In this document: positions 17,047 to 25,958 of the stretch, piece by piece | How the letters are laid out: each line of letters begins with the position of its first letter | Numbering within the stretch: the first letter of the stretch is position 1 | Made by a program: the position numbers and the translations under genes | Notes under the pieces: model-generated | The model's database searches: none | Seen by the model: only the letters and a program-made list of their open reading frames with translations | Told to the model about the DNA's origin: nothing | DNA from: Litoribaculum gwangyangense | GTDB lineage: Bacteria > Bacteroidota > Bacteroidia > Flavobacteriales > Flavobacteriaceae | Length of the DNA: 64,000 bases | Assembly: GCF_039543505.1 (NCBI RefSeq) | Contig: NZ_BAABJW010000001.1 | Span: 186,001 to 250,000 of the forward strand | Reading direction: 5' to 3'

Positions 17047-17733
17047 ATGAGGCATTTAATCATATTGATAATAAGCGTTATAACCATAAATTTAGGCCAC
17101 TCTCAAATTAATGAAATTGGTGTTTTTGTTGGTGGAAGTAATTTTATAGGCGACGTGGGAGCAACCAATTTTATTTCGCCTAACCAATTAGCCTTTGGAG
17201 GTATCTATAAATGGAACAGAAGTAAAAGACATTCCTATAGAGCATCTTTAATTTTTAGTGAATTGCAAGGTATTGATAATAATTCTGATGATCCAAGGCG
17301 TATTCAAAGAGGTTATGAATTTTCAAGTAAAATTTTAGAAGCGTCCGTTGGGTTGGAATTTACCTTTATGGATTTCGACTTACATTCCGGAGAAAAACTA
17401 GGAACCCCTTATTTATTTGCAGGAATTAGTGTTGCTAATCACGATAATCATTATTTTTTAAACGGTTTACAAACATCTGAGAACACTTCTAGTTGGGCTT
17501 ATGGTATTCCTATGGCAATTGGCTTTAAGACTAATTTTATTGGAAGCTTGATTTTAGGAATTGAAGTGGGAGCACGCTACACATTCTCTGATGAAATTGA
17601 TGGCAGTATTCCTGATGCCGAATTTAGGCAACAATTCCGCTTTGGAAATATAAACAATAACGATTGGTATGTGTTTTCGGGCATTACCCTAACCTATACT
17701 TTTGGAGAAAACCCTTGTTACTGCCCAGAATAA
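17047..17733 (+). CDS. DUF6089 family outer-membrane beta-barrel-like protein
   Basis: A 228-residue exported protein: signal peptide to about residue 19 (ending GHSQ), then alternating amphipathic strands and glycine-rich turns typical of small beta-barrels (EIGVFVGGSNFIGDVG, YLFAGISVANH, GIEVGARYTFSDE). It ends in an aromatic-rich strand. It belongs to the family annotated DUF6089, which in Flavobacteriia lies directly before uppS and bamA as here. Function is unknown. The position suggests a role in outer-membrane assembly. Confidence 0.8.
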   Translation: MRHLIILIISVITINLGHSQINEIGVFVGGSNFIGDVGATNFISPNQLAFGGIYKWNRSKRHSYRASLIFSELQGIDNNSDDPRRIQRGYEFSSKILEASVGLEFTFMDFDLHSGEKLGTPYLFAGISVANHDNHYFLNGLQTSENTSSWAYGIPMAIGFKTNFIGSLILGIEVGARYTFSDEIDGSIPDAEFRQQFRFGNINNNDWYVFSGITLTYTFGENPCYCPE

Positions 17734-17734
17734 T

Positions 17735-18475
17735 ATGGATTTAAAAGACAGCATACATATCAAATCTTTACCCAAACACATCGCTATTATTATGGATGGA
17801 AATGGTCGTTGGGCAAAACAAAAGGGTATGATGCGTGCATTTGGCCATGAAAATGGCACAAAGGCAGTAAGGGAAGTTGTAGAAGCTTCAGCAGAATTGG
17901 GTATAGAAAATTTAACCCTTTACGCTTTTTCAACTGAAAATTGGAAACGGCCAAAGTTAGAAGTGCAAACCCTTATGAAGCTTTTGGTGTCTTCATTAAA
18001 AAAAGAAATAGCCACACTTCAAGATAATAACATTAAACTTTCAGCCATCGGTAATTTAACATCTTTGCCAAAAAGAGTACACAAGGAGCTATTTGAAGTA
18101 ATAAATAATACTAAAAATAATACTAGAATGACTTTAACTCTGGCCTTAAGCTATGGCTCTAGAGAAGAAATCATAAACACTGTTAAAGAAATTAGTATTA
18201 AAGTTAAAAATAATATAATTTCGCCCGAAAATATTGAAGAATCAATTATAAATGAGCATCTTTACACGCAAAATTTACCAGACGTGGATTTGCTTATTAG
18301 AACCAGTGGCGAGCAACGTATAAGTAATTTTTTGTTGTGGCAAATCGCATATGCCGAATTATATTTTACGAATATATTATGGCCCGATTTTACCAAGCAA
18401 CATTTGTATGAAGCTATTATTGAATATCAAAAAAGAGAACGACGATTTGGGAAAACAAGTGAGCAACTTAGTTAA
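17735..18475 (+). CDS. uppS: Isoprenyl transferase (undecaprenyl diphosphate synthase)
   Basis: I choose the start at 17735, one base after the DUF6089 stop (246 residues). The frame extends to 17702, but those residues overlap the previous gene. It shows the cis-prenyltransferase signature IAIIMDGNGRWAKQKG near the N-terminus and the C-terminal RTSGEQRISNFLLWQIAYAE. It makes undecaprenyl diphosphate, the lipid carrier for peptidoglycan and surface polysaccharides. The operon order DUF6089-uppS-bamA is conserved in the group. Confidence 0.95.
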   Translation: MDLKDSIHIKSLPKHIAIIMDGNGRWAKQKGMMRAFGHENGTKAVREVVEASAELGIENLTLYAFSTENWKRPKLEVQTLMKLLVSSLKKEIATLQDNNIKLSAIGNLTSLPKRVHKELFEVINNTKNNTRMTLTLALSYGSREEIINTVKEISIKVKNNIISPENIEESIINEHLYTQNLPDVDLLIRTSGEQRISNFLLWQIAYAELYFTNILWPDFTKQHLYEAIIEYQKRERRFGKTSEQLS

Positions 18476-21089
18476 TACTTTACCGATAACTACATATTTA
18501 AAGTACTGTTTAGCCATATTATTTGTTATAATTAGCTTTAGCATACAAGCACAAGAAATAAATTACAGTGATGGTAAAAAATACACCCTTGGAGATATCA
18601 CTGTAGCGGGAAATTCCACTTTTAGCGAACAAACTATTATTACCTATTCTGGCTTAAGGAAAGGAAAAGAAATGTCCATTCCTGGAGAAGACATAGCTAA
18701 TGCCATTAAAAAACTTTGGGGCACTAAGTTATTTAGCGACATAGAAGTTTATATAACTAAAATTGAGGGGGACACAGCCTATTTAGAAATTCGATTATCT
18801 GATTTACCTCAACTTAACGAGTTAAAAATTAATGGTATAAAAAAAGGAAAACAAGAAAGTATTATAAAAGAAGCAAAACTAAATAAAGGAGTTAAAGTAA
18901 CCGAAAACCTCCTTACTACAACAAAAAACTTTCTTGAAAAAAAATACAAAAAAGAAGGCTTTTTAAATACCAAAATTTATATCAACACCCTTGAAGTTAA
19001 AGATTCTATTGAAACAGCAAGAGTTAATATGGTACTCAATGTTGATAAAGGTGAAAAGGTAAAAATAAAAGACATCGTTTTTAATGGCAATGATATTTTA
19101 AGTGACAAAAAGCTTAGAAAAGCTATGAAAAGCACAAAACAAATTAACCGTTTGCGCCTTTTAAAACGTTCAAAATTTATTGACTCGGCATATCAAGCAG
19201 ATTTGAGCCATGTTGTAGATAAATATAAGGAAAATGGATATCGAGATGCTAGAATAGTAAAAGACAGTATCATTGTGAATGATGATAAAACCATTTCTAT
19301 CAACATCGATGTGAACGAAGGAGAATTATACACTTTTGGTGACATCACATTTATTGGTAATACAGTTTACACAAATGAGTTTTTAAGCAGAGTTTTGCGC
19401 ATTAGAAAGGGAGACACTTATAATGGGGTTGAATTACAAAAGCGTATTGCAGATAACTCAAAACCTGATGCAGATGATATCACAAATTGGTATCAAAATT
19501 ATGGTTATTTATTTTCCCAAATAAATCCAGTAGAAGTTAGCGCTGATAATAATATTATTGATATAGAAGTAAGAATTTCAGAGGGTAAACCAGCTTATTT
19601 TAATAATGTATCGGTAGTTGGAAATGATAAAACCAATGACCATGTTGTTTACAGAGAAATACGCACTCGTCCAGGACAATTATATAGTAAAGCCAATGTT
19701 GTTAGAACAGTGAGGGAACTTGGCCAAATGGGCTTTTTTGATGCCCAAGAAATATCACCAAATTTCAATAACCCAAACCCAAATGAAGGCACCATCGATA
19801 TGGAATACTCAGTTAAGGAAACAGGATCTAGCCAAATTGAACTTCAAGGTGGCTACGGTGGCGGTGGTTTTATTGGTACATTAGGCTTATCTTTTAATAA
19901 TTTCGCCATAAAGGATATCCTGAAAAAAGATGCCTATAAACCAATACCGATGGGTGATGGTCAAAAACTAGCGTTACGCTTACAAGCCAGTAGATTTTTC
20001 CAGACCTACAGTTTTTCATTTTCAGAACCTTGGTTGGGTGGTAAACGTCCTGTGCAGTTTTCAACATCGCTGTCTCATACCAAACAGTTCTTGTTCAATC
20101 CTTTAACAAGAGATGCTGATAAAAGTAGAAGTTTTAATATTACCGGTATCACTTTTGGTTTAGCAAAACGACTATCGGTGCCTGATGATTATTTTACACT
20201 TTCTCAGGCCATTAGCTTTCAACGTTATGATTTAAATAACTATAACACAGGATTGTTCACTTTTGGCGACGGATATTCAAATAACCTATCATACACCGTA
20301 GGTTTAAGTAGAAATAACACCAGTGTTGATCCTATTTACCCAACTGGAGGATCTAATTTTGCCGTATCAGCAAAATTATCTCTACCATATTCCTTGTTTA
20401 ATGGTGTGGATTATGAAAAATTATCTGAAGATTATGATGATGCTTTACAAAGACGTGCAAATGCTGAAAGCACAAGTGACTTGCAATTTATCGAAGCCAA
20501 CAGGGAAATAACTGAAATAGACCAAGAGCGTTATAAATGGCTAGAATTCTACAAAGTGAAATTTTCTGGAGAATGGTATACACAATTAGCTAAAGATTTG
20601 GTTTTAAGACCTAAAATCGAATTTGGCTTTTTAGGTGCCTACAACAATGCTCGTGGTGTTATTCCTTTTGAACGATTTTTTCTTGGTGGAGATGGTTTAG
20701 GAAATTTTGCCCTAGATGGAAGAGAGGTCATCCAATTACGTGGATACCCTAACCAATCTCTTACCCATTTAGATGAGGCAACAGGTAGAGCTTCAAATGA
20801 TGGATCAAGTATTTACAATAAGTTTTCACTTGAACTTCGTTATCCAATAACATTAAAAGCGTCGGCAAAAATTTATGCCTTAGGATTTATGGAAGGCGGG
20901 GTATCCTATGAAAAATTTAGAGATTATAATCCATTTAACATCAAGCGCTCTGCAGGTTTAGGTATTCGCATATTTATGCCAGCATTTGGCTTATTGGGTA
21001 TCGATTTTGGACATGGTTTTGACCCGTTACCTGGAGAAACAGTTAAAAATGGTTGGGAAACCCACTTCATTATTGGACAACAATTTTAA
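18459..21089 (+). CDS. bamA: Outer membrane protein assembly factor BamA
   Basis: An Omp85 protein of about 876 residues. The frame is open from 18351. I place the start at GTG 18459, because the signal peptide (KYCLAILFVIISFSIQAQ) lies just after it and earlier starts add residues that only overlap uppS. ATG 18408 is the alternative. Five POTRA-type repeats are visible by their strand-GN turns (DITVAGNSTF, ELKINGIKKG, DIVFNGND, DITFIGNTVY, NVSVVGND). A 16-strand barrel with the Omp85 region follows (FFLGGDGLGNF, ELRYPI, IDFGHGFD). It inserts outer-membrane proteins. Translation is probably coupled to uppS by the 17-nt overlap. Confidence 0.93.
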   Translation: MSNLVNTLPITTYLKYCLAILFVIISFSIQAQEINYSDGKKYTLGDITVAGNSTFSEQTIITYSGLRKGKEMSIPGEDIANAIKKLWGTKLFSDIEVYITKIEGDTAYLEIRLSDLPQLNELKINGIKKGKQESIIKEAKLNKGVKVTENLLTTTKNFLEKKYKKEGFLNTKIYINTLEVKDSIETARVNMVLNVDKGEKVKIKDIVFNGNDILSDKKLRKAMKSTKQINRLRLLKRSKFIDSAYQADLSHVVDKYKENGYRDARIVKDSIIVNDDKTISINIDVNEGELYTFGDITFIGNTVYTNEFLSRVLRIRKGDTYNGVELQKRIADNSKPDADDITNWYQNYGYLFSQINPVEVSADNNIIDIEVRISEGKPAYFNNVSVVGNDKTNDHVVYREIRTRPGQLYSKANVVRTVRELGQMGFFDAQEISPNFNNPNPNEGTIDMEYSVKETGSSQIELQGGYGGGGFIGTLGLSFNNFAIKDILKKDAYKPIPMGDGQKLALRLQASRFFQTYSFSFSEPWLGGKRPVQFSTSLSHTKQFLFNPLTRDADKSRSFNITGITFGLAKRLSVPDDYFTLSQAISFQRYDLNNYNTGLFTFGDGYSNNLSYTVGLSRNNTSVDPIYPTGGSNFAVSAKLSLPYSLFNGVDYEKLSEDYDDALQRRANAESTSDLQFIEANREITEIDQERYKWLEFYKVKFSGEWYTQLAKDLVLRPKIEFGFLGAYNNARGVIPFERFFLGGDGLGNFALDGREVIQLRGYPNQSLTHLDEATGRASNDGSSIYNKFSLELRYPITLKASAKIYALGFMEGGVSYEKFRDYNPFNIKRSAGLGIRIFMPAFGLLGIDFGHGFDPLPGETVKNGWETHFIIGQQF

Positions 21090-21263
21090 TAAGAAATTTA
21101 TTTTGGCACGATATTTTCTAATAGGAGTATAATGATTTGCATGAGAATTAAAATTTTTAAGATTAAAATTCGTTAATTTTGAAGACGCAATTCAAAAAGG
21201 CAGAAAAAAATCACCTGTCATTTTAGAATTTATAATTTGATAAATTAGAAAATATTTAAACAG

Positions 21264-22262
21264 ATGAAAAATAACGTTCTTTTTTTACTGACATTGGTTT
21301 TTACAATAAGTCTTTCAACATTTGCCCAGCGTGGTGTTAGAATTGCTTATATAGATACTGAATATATATTAGAGAATGTTCCAGAATATCAAGAAGCTAC
21401 CGCACAATTGAATGACAAAGCCGAAAAATGGAAAAATGAAATTCAAGAAAAATTAGCTGTAATTGAGCAAAAAAGAAAAGATTTAAGTAATGAAAAAGCG
21501 CTTTTAACAAAGGAACTTATTGCCGAACGTGAAGAGGATATTAATTTTGAAGAACAGGAAATATTAGATTATCAACAAAAACGTTTTGGTCCAAATGGTG
21601 ATTTATTCATACAAAAAAAACAGTTGATGCAACCCATTCAAGATCAAATATTTGCAGCTGTTCAAGATATTGGAAAAGCAAGAAATTATGATATTATACT
21701 TGATAAATCAACCACTGGTATTATGCTATATTCGGTTAACCAACTCGATTTAACTGAGCAAATACTAAGAACCATAACTCGAGCATCAAAGCGTACCCAA
21801 GCTGAATCTAAAGCTGAACGAAAAGCTGCTGAGGAAGAAGAATTAATTCCAGAAATTAATTATGAATTGGAGGCTAGAGAAAAAGCCTTAGAAGAAAAGA
21901 AGGCTGAACGTGAAAGTGCCATTGAAAAGGCTAGACAGGAAAAATTAGCAGCTCGAGAAGCCAAAGTAAAAGCCGCCGAAGAAAGACGTCAAAAAATATT
22001 GGAAGAACGGGAAAAAGCCAGACAAGAAAAATTGGATGCAAGAAGCCAGCCCGAATCTGGAAAAATAGAAAATGATTCCACTGCATCAAAAAGCACAACA
22101 ACGAAAGAAGCTGGGGAGACCAAAACTCAAGCTCAACTTATAGAAGAAAACAGACAAAAAAAATTAGCCGAAAGAGAAGCTAGAAAAAAAGCTCTAGAAG
22201 AAAAAAAGAGAAAGATTTTAGAAGAACGCCAAAAGGCAAAAGACAGTACGAACAACAATTAA
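21264..22262 (+). CDS. OmpH/Skp-family chaperone with long charged tail
   Basis: A 332-residue protein with a signal peptide (about 1-21, ending TFAQ), then the OmpH/Skp domain (RIAYIDTEYILENVPEYQEA; DKSTTGIMLYSVNQLDLT near residues 150-168). Skp holds unfolded outer-membrane proteins in the periplasm for BamA. Unlike ordinary Skp, residues from about 175 to 332 form a very charged Glu/Lys/Arg/Ala helix with repeated KILEER and KALEEK-type units. This is likely a long single helix or coiled coil. It is followed after 31 nt by a normal-length paralogue. Confidence 0.9.
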   Translation: MKNNVLFLLTLVFTISLSTFAQRGVRIAYIDTEYILENVPEYQEATAQLNDKAEKWKNEIQEKLAVIEQKRKDLSNEKALLTKELIAEREEDINFEEQEILDYQQKRFGPNGDLFIQKKQLMQPIQDQIFAAVQDIGKARNYDIILDKSTTGIMLYSVNQLDLTEQILRTITRASKRTQAESKAERKAAEEEELIPEINYELEAREKALEEKKAERESAIEKARQEKLAAREAKVKAAEERRQKILEEREKARQEKLDARSQPESGKIENDSTASKSTTTKEAGETKTQAQLIEENRQKKLAEREARKKALEEKKRKILEERQKAKDSTNNN

Positions 22263-22293
22263 AAATTTATAACACAATTAATACTATTTAAAA

Positions 22294-22794
22294 ATGAAAC
22301 AATTAAAAACTCTTTTATTAGCAACTGCATTATGCATTGGAACTTTAAGTTTTACTCAAGCACAAAGCAAAATTGCTCATATAAATACTCAAGAATTAAT
22401 TGCAGCCATGCCTGCAGCCAAAGCAGCACAAACTGAACTTGAAACTTTAGGAAAAACGTATCAAACAGATATCCAAGCATCTATTACTGAATATCAAAAT
22501 ACAGTAAAGCAATACGAAGCTGAAGCCGCTACCAAAACCGATGAAGAGAACCAAAAGAGAGGGTTGGAATTACAAGAAAAGCAACAACGTATTCAGCAGT
22601 TTAGATCAGATGCACAAAAAGATTTAGCTGAAAAAGAAGCTGAATTATTTAAACCTATTCAGGAAGCGGCTATGAAAGCCATAAATGAAGTAGCAAAAGA
22701 GCAAGGTTACCAATACGTTTTTGATAGAGCTTCTTTAATTGTTGCAGAAGGTAAAGATATTTTAGCTGACGTAAAAAAGAAATTAGGCATCTAA
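22294..22794 (+). CDS. OmpH/Skp-family periplasmic chaperone
   Basis: A 166-residue protein of ordinary Skp length: signal peptide (to about 23, ending TQAQ), SKIAHINTQELIAAMP at the start of the mature chain, a central coiled-coil with many Gln/Glu/Lys, and the closing core strands YQYVFDRASLIVAEGKDI. It is the second Skp paralogue in the bamA operon. It ends at a terminator (22820-22847). Confidence 0.93.
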   Translation: MKQLKTLLLATALCIGTLSFTQAQSKIAHINTQELIAAMPAAKAAQTELETLGKTYQTDIQASITEYQNTVKQYEAEAATKTDEENQKRGLELQEKQQRIQQFRSDAQKDLAEKEAELFKPIQEAAMKAINEVAKEQGYQYVFDRASLIVAEGKDILADVKKKLGI

Positions 22795-22819
22795 TTCAAA
22801 TTTAGAAATAAATATATTT

Positions 22820-22847
22820 AAAGCTGTCTTTGTAAGGCAGCTTTTTT
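22820..22847 (+). terminator. Intrinsic terminator after the second ompH gene
   Basis: Stem AAAGCTGTC (22820-22828) / GGCAGCTTT (22836-22844) with one U-G pair and a 7-nt loop, then T-run 22842-22847. The T-run leads directly into TATTTTTG (22847-22854), a -7 box for murI. Confidence 0.8.
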
Positions 22848-22854
22848 ATTTTTG
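22847..22854 (+). promoter_or_regulatory. -7 box upstream of murI
   Basis: TATTTTTG, full -7 match, 7 nt before the murI start codon. The nearest TTG (22830-22832) is only 14 nt upstream, within the terminator loop, so promoter strength is uncertain. If used, the transcript would be nearly leaderless. Confidence 0.45.
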
Positions 22855-22861
22855 TTAAACT

Positions 22862-23641
22862 ATGAGCACACAGCCTATTGGTATTTTTGATTCTGGTGTT
22901 GGCGGCACATCTATTTGGAGAGAAATACATGCTCTTTTACCAAATGAAAATACCTTGTATTTGGCCGATAGCGCTAATGCGCCTTATGGACCAAAAGGGA
23001 AAAAAACCATTATAAATTTAAGCATAAAAAATACCGAGTTTTTGCTGAATAAAAATTGTAAACTTATTGTGGTAGCTTGTAATACTGCTACCACCAATGC
23101 CATAGATTACTTAAGAAATACTTACGATATTCCTTTTATTGGAATAGAACCCGCCATAAAACCAGCTGCTTTACAAACAAAAACATGCGCAGTGGGTATT
23201 TTAGCTACAAGAGGCACCTTGAGCAGTGCATTATTTTCTAAAACTTCGGGTTTGTTTGCGAGTAATATTAATGTCGTTGAACAACATGGCGATGGCATTG
23301 TAGAACTCATTGAAAGCGGTTACTTGTTTTCTGATGAAATGACTGCGCTTTTAAAACAATACTTACAACCAATGATGGATGCTAATATTGATTATTTGGT
23401 TTTAGGCTGTACCCATTATCCCTATTTAATGCCCATTTTATTGGAATTACTTCCTAAGCATGTGAAAATTATAGATTCTGGTGAAGCAGTTGCAAAACAA
23501 ACCAAAGTGGTTCTGGAAAAACATGGTTTGCTAAACTCCTCCTTTTTAAATCCAAAAAATGAATTTTTTACCAACAGAAATCCAGAAGTTATGAAGTCAC
23601 TTTTAGGCGATAAATTTGATGTCGGATATCAAGATTTTTAG
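22862..23641 (+). CDS. murI: Glutamate racemase
   Basis: A 259-residue enzyme that makes D-glutamate for peptidoglycan. It shows the N-terminal IGIFDSGVGGTSIW, the first catalytic cysteine in VVACNTATTNAI and the second in VLGCTHYPYLMP. Both cysteines act as acid/base in racemisation. It sits at the end of the envelope gene run, after a terminator, so it may be transcribed separately. No terminator is seen after it. Confidence 0.96.
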   Translation: MSTQPIGIFDSGVGGTSIWREIHALLPNENTLYLADSANAPYGPKGKKTIINLSIKNTEFLLNKNCKLIVVACNTATTNAIDYLRNTYDIPFIGIEPAIKPAALQTKTCAVGILATRGTLSSALFSKTSGLFASNINVVEQHGDGIVELIESGYLFSDEMTALLKQYLQPMMDANIDYLVLGCTHYPYLMPILLELLPKHVKIIDSGEAVAKQTKVVLEKHGLLNSSFLNPKNEFFTNRNPEVMKSLLGDKFDVGYQDF

Positions 23642-23863
23642 TTGTTAGTCATAATTAGAATGAATGAGGACGTAAACGCTTGATTCGGAACTAAAATACA
23701 TTAGATTGACACGGATTATTCGCTATGACTGAACCTGTCTGCGTTAGCGATTGGAATGATATCCTTTTTCCTGCAAAAGATAAAATGGAAAGCGCAACCC
23801 AAATGGTAACACCCAATTTCTTGATACAAATATGAGATTCTGAAACAAATTCAGGATGATAAG
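23642..23863. repeat. Non-coding gap with fragments of dispersed repeats
   Basis: No plausible gene. Visible structure: TCGCTA (23720-23725) and TAGCGA (23745-23750) as an inverted pair, a motif TTCTTGATACAA (23818-23829) identical to the inner end of the GIY-YIG left repeat, and a 26-nt motif at 23832-23857 with a 5-bp hairpin CTGAA/TTCAG. That motif recurs at 57967-57992. The stretch looks like a mosaic of intergenic repeat remnants between the convergent murI and carbonic anhydrase genes. Confidence 0.55.
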
Positions 23864-24379
23864 CTACTCTTTAAACCAACTGGAATATTTAATATAATTA
23901 TTGGCAATACGATTTATTTCGCCCGAGATGAGCTCCTGGCTAATATCCTTTACTTTTTTTGCAGGAACGCCAGCGTAAATGCTCCCTGCTTCCACCCGTG
24001 TGTTTTTCGTAACAACGGCACCTGCTGCAATAATACTATTACTCTCAACCACACAATCGTCCATGATAATACTTCCCATACCCACCAAAACATTATCTTG
24101 AATAGTACATCCGTGTACAATGGCATTATGCCCTATTGAGACATTATTTCCGATGTTTGTAGGTGAGGTTTGGTACGTAGCATGTATGACAGCCCCGTCC
24201 TGTACATTGACTTTATTGCCCATTTTTATATAATGCACATCCCCTCGAATAACGGCATTAAACCAAACACTACATTGGTTACCCATGGTCACTTCACCTA
24301 CAATGGTGGCGTTTTCGGCAATGTAACAATCTTCTGGGATACTCGGTGATTTTCCATTTACTGGTTTTATAATTGACAT
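23864..24379 (-). CDS. Gamma-type carbonic anhydrase-like protein
   Basis: A 171-residue left-handed beta-helix protein with hexapeptide repeats (NATIVG, VIRGDV, NVSIGH, NVLVGM, NSIIAA). Three histidines at the metal-site positions are present in GAVIHAT, SIGHNA and IVHGC, as in Cam/CaiE/YrdA-type gamma carbonic anhydrases. Trimer with zinc or iron between subunits is expected. Catalytic activity is often low or unproven in this subfamily. No promoter box was found in the 5' gap. Confidence 0.9.
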   Translation of the reverse strand: MSIIKPVNGKSPSIPEDCYIAENATIVGEVTMGNQCSVWFNAVIRGDVHYIKMGNKVNVQDGAVIHATYQTSPTNIGNNVSIGHNAIVHGCTIQDNVLVGMGSIIMDDCVVESNSIIAAGAVVTKNTRVEAGSIYAGVPAKKVKDISQELISGEINRIANNYIKYSSWFKE

Positions 24380-24761
24380 TTTTTAAGATAGATTTGTTTA
24401 GCAATTTATTTATTAGTTTTCATTTCTTATAAAATTAAGGAATCTGAATATTATTTAACTAAATTTTTATTTTGAAACATACATTAAAAAATTACTTCAT
24501 TCCTTCATCAGTCGATTATGATGATTCATGTAAATTAAGATAGCTATTGGGAATTTGAGATCCGTAATAATTTCCTATCCATAAGCATGGAAACGCCACT
24601 TGCCTAGCCCTTTGCCTATTTGATATTAACCAAATAAGATTTATATTCAATTACAAAATTAGAACTATTTAAAGGCTCTTCAAAATACTTTAAAGTTTAA
24701 GTACGTTGAAAATATACTTTTAAAAGCTGTTTAAGAATATGTTAAAAGAATACTTTTTTGG
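24380..24761. other. 382-bp AT-rich intergenic gap, no recognised content
   Basis: I see no plausible gene, RNA or clear terminator. There is a short direct repeat TTGCCTA near 24600-24620 and no TAnnTTTG box facing the carbonic anhydrase gene. It separates two minus-strand genes. Confidence 0.6.
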
Positions 24762-25784
24762 TTAGTTAACAGCAGGACATTCACAATCGTAACGTTCTCT
24801 TCTACAGTTAAAGTTATAACCTAAAGTTAATTGATGAAAACCCCCGTTTGTGAATACTATAGAATTCGTTTGGTAAGTGTAATTGTAAGCAAACATAAAT
24901 TCATTATAATTCACCCCTAAAATAGGTGTGATTTGTTGTAGCTTTTGACTACTAACAGTATTGGTGCCAGTAAAATATTCTGCCCCATCAAAACTATTTC
25001 TGTATGATAAACCACCCCAAAGTTTCCCAAATTCCATTTGTTTATAAACCTTTGCATTAATATCTATGGTGGCCTCCTTAGTGCCATCTCTATATTGAAA
25101 CATGATAGAAGGCTCATAACTCCATTCACTCCCATATTTACTAAATACATTCCCTACAGAAAACAAATAACGTCTTAAATTATCCGTTACAGCTATGCCA
25201 TTTTGTGCACCTATACCTGTATTGACGCCATTATTTTTAAGCATATTTTTTACTGTACCATGCAAATAAAAATCTAAAAAATGATAGGAAAAACCAAAAT
25301 CAACATTAAAATTAGTAGCACTTTGTACCGTACCGGAAATTGCAGGATCTCCACCATCAAACAAAAAAGTCGTTTCGTCCAACTGGTATTGAATAAACCC
25401 CGCGCTTAAACCGAAAGATAGCATATTCAAATCTACCTCACTTCTAGAAAACATCAGGTGATGCGCATAAGTAAAGTAAGCTCCTTTTTGGGAATGGTAC
25501 CCATTTTTATCAGCATACAAAATACCTCCTATAGCAGAAGGGGAATCGCCAAGTCTTCCATTCATACTTAAAGTTAAAAGTTTAGGCGCATCATCTTGCC
25601 CAAACCATTGTTGACGAGCTGTTAATCTAACTTTAGCACAATTCGCAATACCAGCCATGGATGGGTGAATTAAGTAATAATTATCGGTAAGATAATCTGT
25701 ATATATTGGTAAACCCTCTTGAGAAGTTCCCATATAGGATACTAACGCAAAAATAACTGCTAAAATGATGTTTTTCAATTTCAT
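24762..25784 (-). CDS. PorP/SprF family type IX secretion membrane protein
   Basis: I choose the start at 25784 (340 residues), where a normal signal peptide begins (MKLKNIILAVIFALVSYMGTSQ); the longer frame adds 17 non-family residues. The PorP/SprF signature is visible: PIYTDYLTDNYYLIHPSMAGI, RQQWFGQDDAP, and repeated amphipathic strands ending NGGFHQLTLGYNFNC. SprF-like proteins are outer-membrane partners that help secrete or attach large type IX substrates. Such a substrate gene is usually next door; none is here. The tail CRRERYDCECP carries three cysteines. Confidence 0.9.
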   Translation of the reverse strand: MKLKNIILAVIFALVSYMGTSQEGLPIYTDYLTDNYYLIHPSMAGIANCAKVRLTARQQWFGQDDAPKLLTLSMNGRLGDSPSAIGGILYADKNGYHSQKGAYFTYAHHLMFSRSEVDLNMLSFGLSAGFIQYQLDETTFLFDGGDPAISGTVQSATNFNVDFGFSYHFLDFYLHGTVKNMLKNNGVNTGIGAQNGIAVTDNLRRYLFSVGNVFSKYGSEWSYEPSIMFQYRDGTKEATIDINAKVYKQMEFGKLWGGLSYRNSFDGAEYFTGTNTVSSQKLQQITPILGVNYNEFMFAYNYTYQTNSIVFTNGGFHQLTLGYNFNCRRERYDCECPAVN

Positions 25785-25934
25785 AAACTTTATTACAAAG
25801 TAGATTTGGTATAATAAAACGTTTTGTTTTCCCAAAAAATTACTCTTAAATGATAAAAGAATGACTTTATCTTAAAAGCCTTTAAAAACAGGCAACAAAA
25901 CTCAAATATATGAACAAGAAAGCGTTTCTTTTAG

Positions 25935-25942
25935 TATTTTTG
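25935..25942 (+). promoter_or_regulatory. -7 box upstream of the Nfu gene
   Basis: TATTTTTG, full match, 17 nt before the start codon of the Nfu-type gene. The -33 position shows TGA instead of TTG. Confidence 0.5.
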
Positions 25943-25958
25943 CAAAAAATTAGTTGAA

